Source of the DNA: a virus
Strand: one strand, 5' to 3'
Length of the DNA stretch: 21,808 nucleotides
Virus record (IMG/VR): IMGVR_UViG_3300035523_000010
Span: 1-21,808 of that record
Position 1 is the first letter of the stretch. Each line of letters begins with the position of its first letter. Positions 1 through 7,663 of the stretch are shown here, in pieces. Made by a program: the position numbers and the translations under genes. A model generated the notes under the pieces. It saw only the letters and a list, made by a program, of their open reading frames with translations, had not been told where the DNA came from and ran no database searches.

Positions 1-60
1 ACATATGATAAGGAATCCATACATAGCAATTAGTGATTGCTTATGGTTTATAAAGTTCAC
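1..60 (-). CDS. N-terminal fragment of a small protein, probably lysis-region membrane protein
   Basis: Twenty codons of an open frame run off the left edge of the window. The start is GTG at 60, chosen because a GAGGAGG ribosome binding site lies just upstream, overlapping the stop of the preceding gene. The visible residues begin VNFINHK and become hydrophobic (LIAMYGFLIIC), consistent with the first segment of a membrane protein. It directly follows an XhlA-like gene on the same strand, and in Bacillota phages that position is usually taken by a holin. The holin assignment is inference from position and hydrophobicity only. Confidence 0.5.
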   Translation of the reverse strand, partial: MNFINHKQSLIAMYGFLIIC

Positions 61-71
61 GTAAAACCTCC

Positions 72-290
72 TCAATGCTTAAATGCGGCAAACACCGCTA
101 TCCCGGTTGTTATCAGCCATAAGAGCAATACTTTACTGCCCGTCCACTGATTGACTACACCTTCAAGGGTTCTGATTCTCTCTTCCAGGTTCATGTTCTC
201 TGTATTGCTTATCTTGGTTTTTATAATTGCTACATCGATTGCCATACTGTCAATTTTTTCTATTAGGGAGCGGACAATATCATCGCTCAT
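72..290 (-). CDS. XhlA-like holin-accessory / hemolysin-family protein
   Basis: A 72-residue protein with a predicted amphipathic coiled-coil N-terminal part (residues 1-50, with the IEKIDSMAIDVAIIKTKI pattern) and one C-terminal transmembrane segment (about 53-70, LLLWLITTGIAVFAAF). This is the layout of the XhlA family, which in Bacillus PBSX acts at the membrane with the holin XhlB and the endolysin during lysis. The length is slightly below the usual 80-90 residues. The start is supported by GGAGGCG about 5 nt upstream. It is followed after 11 nt by another small gene running off the window, so a lysis cassette probably begins here. The family call rests on architecture, not on an alignment. 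Confidence 0.65.
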   Translation of the reverse strand: MSDDIVRSLIEKIDSMAIDVAIIKTKISNTENMNLEERIRTLEGVVNQWTGSKVLLLWLITTGIAVFAAFKH

Positions 291-336
291 GCTTCGCCTC
301 CATTTATGGTAACTGATTTTATAAAGGTGGTGTTTT

Positions 337-429
337 ATGGTACTTGTTTATGATTTATTTATTTTAGCGTGTAGTTTGTTTATTTTCTCATGGCCATTTT
401 TAATATATTTCTGTATAGCGAAGGGGTGA
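337..429 (+). CDS. 30-residue hydrophobic peptide, first gene of a plus-strand pair
   Basis: A 30-codon frame starting at ATG 337, preceded by AAAGGTGG with about 6 nt spacing. The product is almost wholly hydrophobic (LVYDLFILACSLFIFSW, then PFLIYFCIAKG), fitting a single membrane span with two cysteines. Its last codons and stop (AAG GGG TGA) form the ribosome binding site of the next gene, which starts 5 nt downstream, so the two are probably translationally coupled. It runs opposite to the flanking phage genes. I recognise no family. It could be a small lysis, exclusion or toxin-like peptide, but nothing in the sequence decides this. Confidence 0.5.
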   Translation: MVLVYDLFILACSLFIFSWPFLIYFCIAKG

Positions 430-434
430 TCTAT

Positions 435-611
435 ATGATTACAGGAATAGGTTTTATTTCAGTCGGATTCGGAATCATGATAACCTTGTTATCGTTTGAC
501 TTAAAATTAGATATTTTTCATAAATCTTTCTTTGTACTGGCAGGGATATTACTAACAGCGTTTTCGTTATATTTTAGTATGAATTACAAAAACGATAATC
601 CATATAGGTAA
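435..611 (+). CDS. Small two-span membrane protein of unknown function
   Basis: A 58-residue protein starting MITGIGFISVG. I chose the ATG at 435 over an in-frame ATG at 390 because AAGGGGTG sits 6 nt before it and nothing similar precedes 390. Two predicted membrane segments (about residues 3-20 and 29-49) flank a short charged loop (DLKLDIFHKS), and the tail is polar (NYKNDNPYR). It forms a coupled pair with the 30-residue peptide upstream and ends inside a strong terminator hairpin. It is encoded against the direction of the structural and lysis genes, as is typical of moron genes. Possible roles include superinfection exclusion or lysis timing. No family is recognised. Confidence 0.65.
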   Translation: MITGIGFISVGFGIMITLLSFDLKLDIFHKSFFVLAGILLTAFSLYFSMNYKNDNPYR

Positions 612-636
612 AGGGTAGCAATTACGCTACCCTTTT
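610..636. terminator. Convergent intrinsic terminator
   Basis: A perfect 10-bp stem, AAAGGGTAGC / GCTACCCTTT, with a 6-nt loop is followed by TATTG on the plus strand. On the minus strand it ends in TTTACC. The stop codon of the plus-strand membrane protein (609-611) and that of the minus-strand 1412-residue protein (627-629) both fall in it, so one hairpin serves both converging genes. Confidence 0.85.
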
Positions 637-3600
637 ATTGATGATAAAGTTTTCATGTTTTGAGTTTTTTGCTGTGCAGATTCTTTACTATTACCTATTT
701 TCTTTTGAATCATAACCTTTAATGATGTTTTTTCACCACTATCTGCTTGCTGATATACTTCTATTGCCTGTTCTACGGTCAATCGTTCAACACTTCTTTG
801 CAGCGGTGACAGTTTAGAATTAGTTTTCAATAACATAGCTTCTTGTGGTGTAATTTGTTTTTCTTTTAAAGCATTATTAAGAGTTTTTTGATTGCCTTTC
901 ATTAAGTCGCGCGTGATATTACCTTTCAACTGCGACTTATCGGCAGATTCTTGTGTCTTAGCACCTTCTGGTAATCTTGCCTTTGCATATTCGCTAGCAA
1001 GTCTTTCAGCAGGGCTTTTTGATATGTCAGAAGGTGCAGGAGTTAATCCTATTTGCGGTAAAAGTGCATCTTTCCAGCTACCGCCATTATCTAACATTTG
1101 TTTTGCACCTTTAATAGAAAAAGGAACTATCTGATTAGCGGTATATTTTGCACGTTGTCCCCACTGTTCTAAAGCTGAGTCTTTAGGATTTGCTATCTGT
1201 GTTCCGTAATAATCTTTATTTTGGTATAGTTGCGCCAATGTCGATAAAATAGGGTGGAGTTTATTAATTCCGGTTTGAATAGGATTACTGGCCCAGTGGT
1301 AAACGTCTTTCATGTACGATGGGAAAGATACCCTTTGTTCATGACCGCTTGCATCAACATTACCATTACGAGGAAATACTACATCTTTAATATTTTGTGG
1401 TGTTTGACCAGTAGTTAAATACTGATATACGCTACTTAATATGGCTGTAGTAAGCGGCAAACTTATTGCGTATGCCATCCTATGGGACATTTCAAGATCT
1501 CCTTTTGCTAGTTCGCTATCGAATCCTAGTTTCTTTGCACCTTTAGCCGCCAATATACCAACATCTTTACCAGCATCAAGGATACCGCCGCCTATTTCCC
1601 TAATCGTCCCACCTGTCCATCCCGGGGCACGCATAGTTGCCATTAGAGTATCTTTTAATCGTCTGTCCCAAAACAGATTATCGTATGACATTTGCCCTAG
1701 CCTATTATCGACCGTATCAATAATTTTTGCCCCAACTTCACGCATCTTATTGCGATCTGTCAATATTGAAGGGTCTTTTTTTATTTCGTACTCTGCCAGT
1801 TCTTTAAATGCTCCTAGTTTTTGGAATGGTACTAACTTCTCAACAATGTAAGAACTAATCTTTTCTGCTCCTGCTAATGGTGCTCTTAACCCTGCTCCAA
1901 TGAAGTTATTATCATTAATAGCTTTTTGGAATGATTGACGGTAATTAGTCATTAGTGGTGCATCCATTGCCAGTTGACCGCCGCCAGCCTTATACATTTG
2001 AACAAGCGGATCGCTATCATGTTTAGGATCGAGTAATGTTTGCTTGAATTTCTGACCAACCTTAGCATTTGTATAAGGAGAAATAGGAGATTCGGCAATA
2101 TTTTTTAACGCTTCAAGTGCGTGCTCACCCGCTTTAGCGTAATTTCCCTCCGATATGCTTTTCATGGCATCAGTAGCGTATTTTATAGCCACCGTGTTTT
2201 TGGTAACCATTGTATCCAAACTAGTGAACCCTGCATGAAAACCACCAATAAGCTGTAATTGATTCATGGTATTGGCAACATTCATATAGTAGCTAAAAGC
2301 CTTGGCCCCTCTGAATGATGGAGATAAGGAATTATTAACTACTCTTGCCACCGACTCAGGAGCATAAAACGAACTACCAAACTTTGCATCAATGTCGGGA
2401 TTTATCTGTTTCCATCCTTCCGGTATCTTGCCTCCCGCTTTAATATCTGCCAATAATCCATTAGCTGACAATTCTTTAATCACCTTTTGACCAGTTAAAA
2501 ACTTATCTTCCTCACCGATTCTAGCTAATGCCATTTCTACAGGATTAGTGTATTTCGGCTCCATTCCTAAATGAATACCAACTTCATATGATGGGATTTC
2601 TTTTGCCTTTAAGAATCCGCTAGGAGAATTAAGAGGGTTTTTGCCATAACCTGCTAGTATTTTCTCGTTGGAAGGTGTTTCTTTCCAAATTTGGGGAAGA
2701 TAGTTTTCATTAAATTTATCTAAGTGACCGCCATCAATAAGTTGTTGACTCCTATTTGCTAACTGTTCGCGAATTGTATCAACGAATCCTTGAATATGAG
2801 GATTGGCGAACTTGTGACCATCCTTTTGCATATTAATAGCAATCTCTACTTGTTGGGATTTAGGTAGCTTATCAATCGAATCTCTAGCCACTTGCAAGGC
2901 TTTTTCTGTACGTGCCATTTCCAGCTTACGATCTGCACCATGATCTCGCATTGTTCGCGCGGCAACTCGACTATTGGCATCTACGGAAGCAGGAGAAAAT
3001 AGATTTTTAATTCCATCTTTAGCCTGTACTAAAGCATCAACTACATTATTACCTGTCGGATTAATATCGTCACGAAGGAAATTATTAGCAGGGTTTTTAC
3101 TATCGGGATACAATTTATTTAACTTTTTAGTAGTGCTATCCGCTACAATTGATCTATTTTCTTGCATTTGTTTGACAGTAGGATATTTACCTTCGCTATC
3201 CCATATACGACTAGCGATACTGTCAATTGCCTTATTAGCAAGTCCTTTGATAGAAGTATTATCCCATCTACCGCCTGTCGGATCGAATCCGGATTGCAAC
3301 CTTAACTTATTTTCAACTGCATTGACTAAGTCTTGATGTGGCTGTTCTAATGGATTATTAATATCTTTTGAGTTGCGAAGTGCTTCTGCTAACTTCGGAT
3401 TGCCTATCCTGTCGGCTATTTGTGCCGCCGTAGTAAAATCTTTAGCGGCAGCTGCTTCCCTTAGCCTATCAGTTAATACCCTCTTATTGCTACTGTCGAT
3501 AAAACTATCGGCAGTCCGCATAAATCCTGGTTGTACAGGCTTTGGCTGTTCTGGTGCGATAATATTACCAGGAACGCGCTCATTAGGATTAACTATACTT

Positions 3601-4865
3601 TGCATAGGACGTTCGCCTAAAACATCACCAGTGCCACCTAATGACGTTTTAATGGGCAAGTCCGCGCCAACATCAATTCTATCGGCAGGACTAAATAACA
3701 TATCGCCAGCTATTTGATTCTTTTGCGTTTGCATTGCGTTCGCTTCGTCGTTTTGACGTTGCATATAGTCAAGATACGATTGATTGTTGGCTTCATCGAA
3801 TTTCTGAGCCTTAACCTGTTCTAGTGCCTGAATCAGTGGACTTACTGCCTGTTGAGCGTTATATTTTGGAAGATTACTGATAACCTCATTGTTGCTGAAT
3901 CGCTGTTCAGGAACAGTACTGGCCTGTTCGTCAAACTTCTGTGCCTTAACCTGTTCCAATGCTTGAAGAAACGGGCTTACTGCCTGTTGTGCATTTTCTT
4001 GCGGAAGGTCTCTAATAACTTCATTATTCCCAAATCGCTGTTCTGGAATAGCGTTAGATTGTTCGTCAAACTTTTGTGATTTGAGTTGATCGAGAACACT
4101 AATTAAATTTTGCATTGCTGGCTGTTTCTGTTCTACGGCATAACTTGCTGCCTCATCTGGTGTTGCTGGCCTGAAACCTCTTGTAGGGCTATCAACCTGA
4201 TCCAATGCGTCAAGACCTTGAATAGCGGTATTTTGCAATGGCGCCAAATCGCTAAACTGTTCATTAATCTTATTTTGCACATGGTCAACAAGTTCGGTCT
4301 TTATATCGCCAGATTTTTTAATGCCATATTTAGCACCTAGAACGGGAAGGACGGCTTGACCTGCCGCCATTGCCCCCTCTGCTATTGTGCTAATTGGTCT
4401 ATCGTGGAATTGCTGACCTAAATCAGGATTAGTAGCAAAGTCTACTGCTGGGCCGTAGGTAACAGCACGGACAGCATTTCCAGCCTTTTCTAATGGAGTA
4501 CCTTCGGTATTTTGATAGGTATCTGCTGCACCTTTGGCAATCATAGCGCCTACTGCCGGTACTGTTCCGACTCCTGTAAATGCAAGTGCTGGTAATGCGG
4601 TTTCGGAACCGAAATTAGTCAATGCTTTATTTTCATACGCCTGGGACTGATCCGTTGCATTCTTATCGTAATTGCCACCACTAAGTTGATTGATAGTTTG
4701 CTGCATTTGCGTATCATTGTTTTGAGTTTGCGCCCTGGCTAGTTCGTCAAAACCCTGTTTGGCACCTTCGATATAATTAGATACAGTGTCAACTAGATCA
4801 TCTTTAGCCCTTGTATACCACGGTCTTTGGTCGAGTGGTGCAAATATATCGTCTAATCCAGCCAT
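627..4865 (-). CDS. Large internal virion / DNA ejection protein (1412 aa)
   Basis: The largest gene here, last in the structural block, is in the place of the big ejection protein of podoviruses (P22 gp16, T7 gp16). Such proteins are packaged in the head and enter the host envelope with the DNA. The N-terminal third is polar and Q-rich, with hydrophobic stretches near residues 93-112 and 165-180. Residues about 249-360 are imperfect 45-residue tandem repeats (QKFDEQ...PEQRF..NEVI). The segment near 1076-1095 (APGWTGGTIREIGGG) resembles LPD38, an associated domain of large phage polyvalent proteins; I recall this from memory only. A membrane-like stretch lies near 1130-1150. No lytic transglycosylase or peptidase motif is visible. 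The start follows GGTAGGTGA. Function is inferred from position, size and composition. Confidence 0.75.
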   Translation of the reverse strand: MAGLDDIFAPLDQRPWYTRAKDDLVDTVSNYIEGAKQGFDELARAQTQNNDTQMQQTINQLSGGNYDKNATDQSQAYENKALTNFGSETALPALAFTGVGTVPAVGAMIAKGAADTYQNTEGTPLEKAGNAVRAVTYGPAVDFATNPDLGQQFHDRPISTIAEGAMAAGQAVLPVLGAKYGIKKSGDIKTELVDHVQNKINEQFSDLAPLQNTAIQGLDALDQVDSPTRGFRPATPDEAASYAVEQKQPAMQNLISVLDQLKSQKFDEQSNAIPEQRFGNNEVIRDLPQENAQQAVSPFLQALEQVKAQKFDEQASTVPEQRFSNNEVISNLPKYNAQQAVSPLIQALEQVKAQKFDEANNQSYLDYMQRQNDEANAMQTQKNQIAGDMLFSPADRIDVGADLPIKTSLGGTGDVLGERPMQSIVNPNERVPGNIIAPEQPKPVQPGFMRTADSFIDSSNKRVLTDRLREAAAAKDFTTAAQIADRIGNPKLAEALRNSKDINNPLEQPHQDLVNAVENKLRLQSGFDPTGGRWDNTSIKGLANKAIDSIASRIWDSEGKYPTVKQMQENRSIVADSTTKKLNKLYPDSKNPANNFLRDDINPTGNNVVDALVQAKDGIKNLFSPASVDANSRVAARTMRDHGADRKLEMARTEKALQVARDSIDKLPKSQQVEIAINMQKDGHKFANPHIQGFVDTIREQLANRSQQLIDGGHLDKFNENYLPQIWKETPSNEKILAGYGKNPLNSPSGFLKAKEIPSYEVGIHLGMEPKYTNPVEMALARIGEEDKFLTGQKVIKELSANGLLADIKAGGKIPEGWKQINPDIDAKFGSSFYAPESVARVVNNSLSPSFRGAKAFSYYMNVANTMNQLQLIGGFHAGFTSLDTMVTKNTVAIKYATDAMKSISEGNYAKAGEHALEALKNIAESPISPYTNAKVGQKFKQTLLDPKHDSDPLVQMYKAGGGQLAMDAPLMTNYRQSFQKAINDNNFIGAGLRAPLAGAEKISSYIVEKLVPFQKLGAFKELAEYEIKKDPSILTDRNKMREVGAKIIDTVDNRLGQMSYDNLFWDRRLKDTLMATMRAPGWTGGTIREIGGGILDAGKDVGILAAKGAKKLGFDSELAKGDLEMSHRMAYAISLPLTTAILSSVYQYLTTGQTPQNIKDVVFPRNGNVDASGHEQRVSFPSYMKDVYHWASNPIQTGINKLHPILSTLAQLYQNKDYYGTQIANPKDSALEQWGQRAKYTANQIVPFSIKGAKQMLDNGGSWKDALLPQIGLTPAPSDISKSPAERLASEYAKARLPEGAKTQESADKSQLKGNITRDLMKGNQKTLNNALKEKQITPQEAMLLKTNSKLSPLQRSVERLTVEQAIEVYQQADSGEKTSLKVMIQKKIGNSKESAQQKTQNMKTLSSIKG
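3787..4121 (-). repeat. In-frame 135-bp tandem repeats within the ejection protein gene
   Basis: The QKFDE codons recur at 4076-4062, 3941-3927 and 3806-3792, exactly 135 bp apart, giving two full 45-residue units and a partial third. Shared elements are QKFDEQ, PEQRF, NNEVI, NAQQAVSP and QALEQVKAQ. A degenerate copy of the start of the unit (NLISVLDQLKSQ) precedes the first. The units differ by scattered substitutions and keep frame. Confidence 0.85.
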
Positions 4866-4873
4866 TTAATCAC

Positions 4874-6130
4874 CTACCATACATAAGAGTCATATCCGGT
4901 AATTCCGCGTTTACTAAGTTGTTGCAATATTTCTTCCTTACTAGCCCCACCTTGTTTCGCTTGGTTAATAGCATTGGCTACCGGATCGTTCTGATCTTGC
5001 TGTTGTGCTTGTTGCTGTTGCTGTTGTGGATCTTGCGAATTATATTCTCCACCGCTTGAAATTTTCCAATATTGATTCATGCTTCCCATTGCTGTCTCTG
5101 CCGCCCGTTGAAGCGCAGGAGTAATCGTATCATTGTCTTTGGCTTCATTATATTGGTCAATAGTAGCTTGATCTCGATGGTATCCGCCTAATTCATAGGT
5201 TTGCGCCCACGTAGATGCTTTGTCAAGTTTGGTGGATCCACCTCTTCCTCTGCCAGATCCGCGCATAGAAGCGGCTTGCAGCGTAGTAGCGTTATTCATC
5301 CCGGTAGTTTTAATTTTAGTATCATTATTTGCAATGTTATCAGGAGATTGATTAATAGCAGTTTTGTTACCAAAAGTACCATTGTTTTTGTCAAATGCAG
5401 TTTGCGAATCGCCAGTATTGACCGTAGAATAATCATGTTTAAAATCTTTATATGCCGTGCCCACATCATAGCCGAATTGCTGTTTTAATCTTGCAGCTAG
5501 TGCAGCCTGTTGCATAGGATCATTAGTACCTTGAAACTGTTGCAATAATGCTTGTGTTTGCTGTTGATTGTAATTGCTAGTATGCTCCGCTATCTTGTCC
5601 TGTGCAGCCTGTTGAAGCAAAGGCAACACCTCGTTAGGCTTATATCCTTTTTTAACAAGTGCTTGCATTGCGGAAGGTATCTGAGATTTTATCATATTAG
5701 TTTGTTCCATGAGCGATTTTGGCGCTGATGTAGTAGTTTGAGTAGGGTTATTGGCTTGCGAGTATTGATCCATAGGATTAGTGATATTATAGTTGTTTGG
5801 TTGTTGTTGCGCTTGTTGCTGTGGTTGCTGCATAACTTGTCCCAATAATCCTTGTCCCAACATACTAGCATCAGGTGATTGCTGATTAAAATTAGTAGGT
5901 AATAATCCTTGTGATATTTGCTGCATACCTGCGCTGTTTTGCGGGGTTAAGTCTTGTGTTGTGGTTTGGTTGCCATAGTCAAGGTTATTCAAGTCTTGTC
6001 CAAACTTCGCAACGTCACCATACATATTAGATTCTTGTCGCTGTCTCGCGTTGTGTCCCATGACATTACCAATCAAATTAAATAATCCCTCATATAAGTT
6101 CGGCCCCGGTGTTGACATTCTATAATTCAT
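4874..6130 (-). CDS. Q-rich internal virion / ejection protein (418 aa)
   Basis: A 418-residue, strongly Gln/Asn-rich protein between two other putative ejection proteins. The N-terminus (about 1-50) contains a short amphipathic stretch, LYEGLFNLIGNVMGHNARQ. Homopolymeric stretches such as PQQQQQQAQQQ occur near residues 365-375 and QQPQQQAQQQ near 101-110. The C-terminal 30 residues (ANAINQAKQGG then EEILQQLSKRG) look helical. The start at 6130 is supported by AGGAGGTGA 5 nt upstream; an internal ATG at 6118 is less well placed. By position it would match P22 gp7/gp20-type or T7 gp15-type ejection proteins, but composition bias hides any homology I could recognise. Confidence 0.65.
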   Translation of the reverse strand: MNYRMSTPGPNLYEGLFNLIGNVMGHNARQRQESNMYGDVAKFGQDLNNLDYGNQTTTQDLTPQNSAGMQQISQGLLPTNFNQQSPDASMLGQGLLGQVMQQPQQQAQQQPNNYNITNPMDQYSQANNPTQTTTSAPKSLMEQTNMIKSQIPSAMQALVKKGYKPNEVLPLLQQAAQDKIAEHTSNYNQQQTQALLQQFQGTNDPMQQAALAARLKQQFGYDVGTAYKDFKHDYSTVNTGDSQTAFDKNNGTFGNKTAINQSPDNIANNDTKIKTTGMNNATTLQAASMRGSGRGRGGSTKLDKASTWAQTYELGGYHRDQATIDQYNEAKDNDTITPALQRAAETAMGSMNQYWKISSGGEYNSQDPQQQQQQAQQQDQNDPVANAINQAKQGGASKEEILQQLSKRGITGYDSYVW

Positions 6131-6141
6131 CTAATCACCTC

Positions 6142-7188
6142 CTATTTTGCACCGTAATATGATCCTACGCCAGACAGTAAACCGCTTAGTAATCCGCCAT
6201 TACTTGATGTTGCTGTAGTAGTTTTATCATTAATCCGATTAGTTGACAAAGTGTTAAGTAAATTGCTGGTATCCACCTGCTGCCCCTGTGACAGTGCAAG
6301 TAACTTGGCAGGTATGTCAATGGATGCGTTCTGTGCACTGTTAGCAAGTGCCATAGGTTGAGATAATAGACTGTTTTGCTGATTGATATTGTTACTATAA
6401 TTATCTAGAGATTGCTGGTTAAGACCAATCATTCCCTGCGTTATGCCGTTTTGGTTTGCATATCCCTGTTGCCGCAAGTCCGCTAAGCTATTGTTAGTAT
6501 TATAATTGGCATTTTGACCTGTTTGCTGTTGAGTAGCGTTTTGGTTTTGAAGTGCCGCCGCTTGTGCCATGTTTGTATTATAGTTTTGGGATAATGCGTT
6601 TGCTACTGAATCGGATATACCTTGTATTCCTGTTCCTGTTACGCTGGAATTTAAAATTCCTCGACTTGCTTTATCAGCCAACATATTACCCATACTGGTA
6701 TTCATGCCCCTATTAATAGCGTATTGCTGATTATCGGCATAGGCAGAAGGTAGTTGACCATTCATTAAAGGGGACATTGTTGACGCATTATTGCTATTTA
6801 ATTGATTCTGCGTACTAATTAAGCCATTATAAGCATTAGTCCCTTGCGCCTGATTGTAATTATTAGTATTAGTCAATCCATCATATGAGCCCAACCCTTG
6901 TGCTTGATTAGAACTATTAACATTGCTAAGGTTAGCTGATTGATTTTGTAGGTTTTGGGCGCCGGTTACTGCCGCATTACCCATTTGAGTATAGTCAACC
7001 GGCACAACTCCAGGATTATTTAGTATCATATTTGATCCCATGCTTTGTAATGCTAGTGCTGTTGGTGCTGTTTTTTCAGCATAGTTAGCTTGAACGCCTT
7101 GCAATCTTTTTTCTTCTGCTGTCTGTGGTGCAGATTGTACAGTAGTAGAGCTGCCGCCACCGCAAAAAAGTTGAAGATCGAATACCAT
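6142..7188 (-). CDS. N/Q-rich internal virion protein with FDLQLF N-terminus (348 aa)
   Basis: A 348-residue protein beginning MVFDLQLFCGGGSS. The FDLQLF opening is a motif I know from N-termini of several virion proteins of Clostridia/Negativicutes phages; its role is unknown to me. The rest is extremely rich in Asn, Gln, Ser and Ala, with two adjacent copies of an 18-residue unit near 94-128 (NQAQG..(S/A)Y(D/N)GL). A Gly-rich tail (GGLLSGLLSGVGSYYGAK) closes it. Several podovirus ejection proteins combine a Gly-rich patch with a low-complexity body, which fits P22 gp7/gp14-like or T7 gp14-like roles. The ATG overlaps the previous stop by 1 nt (TAATG), and the ribosome binding site is weak (GGATGGTGA). 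Confidence 0.65.
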   Translation of the reverse strand: MVFDLQLFCGGGSSTTVQSAPQTAEEKRLQGVQANYAEKTAPTALALQSMGSNMILNNPGVVPVDYTQMGNAAVTGAQNLQNQSANLSNVNSSNQAQGLGSYDGLTNTNNYNQAQGTNAYNGLISTQNQLNSNNASTMSPLMNGQLPSAYADNQQYAINRGMNTSMGNMLADKASRGILNSSVTGTGIQGISDSVANALSQNYNTNMAQAAALQNQNATQQQTGQNANYNTNNSLADLRQQGYANQNGITQGMIGLNQQSLDNYSNNINQQNSLLSQPMALANSAQNASIDIPAKLLALSQGQQVDTSNLLNTLSTNRINDKTTTATSSNGGLLSGLLSGVGSYYGAK

Positions 7189-7523
7189 TAAATCACCATC
7201 CTTTCAAACTTCCATGTTCCATTTATGTTAGACACTGCTTTTGATTTATATAGCCGTTCAAGTCTCTTTGGTTTTTCTGTGTTGGAATAAGCCACTATTT
7301 TATTGCATCCCATAGTTTTAGCTACCCAAGGAATCAAGTTATTCCAAAATAAAAGATGGCCTATGCATTCACGCATGACCATCTCATCACCACATATTTC
7401 GTATTGGAACATTCCGTTTTCTTCATCGAATACCTCGTAACATTTCTTTTCGAAGAATAAATCTACTTCTCCATGCTTTTTAGCTTGATTATCATGATAA
7501 GTTATCCATTCTTCGCGTGTCAT
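7188..7523 (-). CDS. Possible GNAT-like phage protein (111 aa)
   Basis: A 111-residue protein just before the ejection protein genes. The C-terminal half (WVAKTMGCNKIVAYSN then RLERLYKSKAV) resembles the last part of a GNAT acetyltransferase, where a helix, a strand and the 'aliphatic residue at end of chain' helix precede a final strand (WKFERMVI). The acetyl-CoA binding loop (Q/RxxGxG/A) is not evident, so an active enzyme is doubtful. T7 gp13 and related podovirus internal proteins are GNAT-like and lie in the same genomic place, so a structural or assembly role is possible. The ATG overlaps the upstream stop by 4 nt (ATGA). Confidence 0.5.
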   Translation of the reverse strand: MTREEWITYHDNQAKKHGEVDLFFEKKCYEVFDEENGMFQYEICGDEMVMRECIGHLLFWNNLIPWVAKTMGCNKIVAYSNTEKPKRLERLYKSKAVSNINGTWKFERMVI

Positions 7524-7663
7524 GGTGTTACAGGAGGTGGATATCTACCTTCCACATCAAAATAATCACCATTAGGGCAATACCACAATGTCATGCCAAG
7601 CCAATCAACATATCCATAAACCAATTCAGTACCATCACCATTGCAATAATATTTATCAGGCAT
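7520..7663 (-). CDS. Small Tyr/Gly-rich hypothetical protein (47 aa)
   Basis: A 47-codon frame that overlaps the gene before it by 8 nt and the gene after it by 4 nt (ATGA). The product (MPDKYYCNGDGTELVYGY, then VDWLGMTLWYCPNGDYFDV) has two cysteines set in similar contexts (YYCNGDG and WYCPNGDY) and ends in PPPVTP. The overlap chain and coding-like composition support it. No good Shine-Dalgarno is visible, so expression would rely on coupling. The function is unknown; by position it may be an accessory tail or fibre protein. Confidence 0.55.
   Translation of the reverse strand: MPDKYYCNGDGTELVYGYVDWLGMTLWYCPNGDYFDVEGRYPPPVTP

Noticed and set aside
1441-1851. 136-codon plus-strand frame inside the large ejection protein gene
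   Set aside because: It lies wholly antisense to a well-supported gene, has no ribosome binding site, and its composition (Ser/Ile/Pro-rich) is that of a mirrored frame. The other plus-strand frames at 892, 2974, 3373, 3852, 4110, 5201, 9419, 11666, 13601, 14611 and 15101 were rejected for the same reason.
5000-5035. Trinucleotide-like repeats (TTGCTG/TTGTTG) as a microsatellite or CRISPR-like array
   Set aside because: They are simply the codons of a polyglutamine tract in the 418-residue protein, without spacers.
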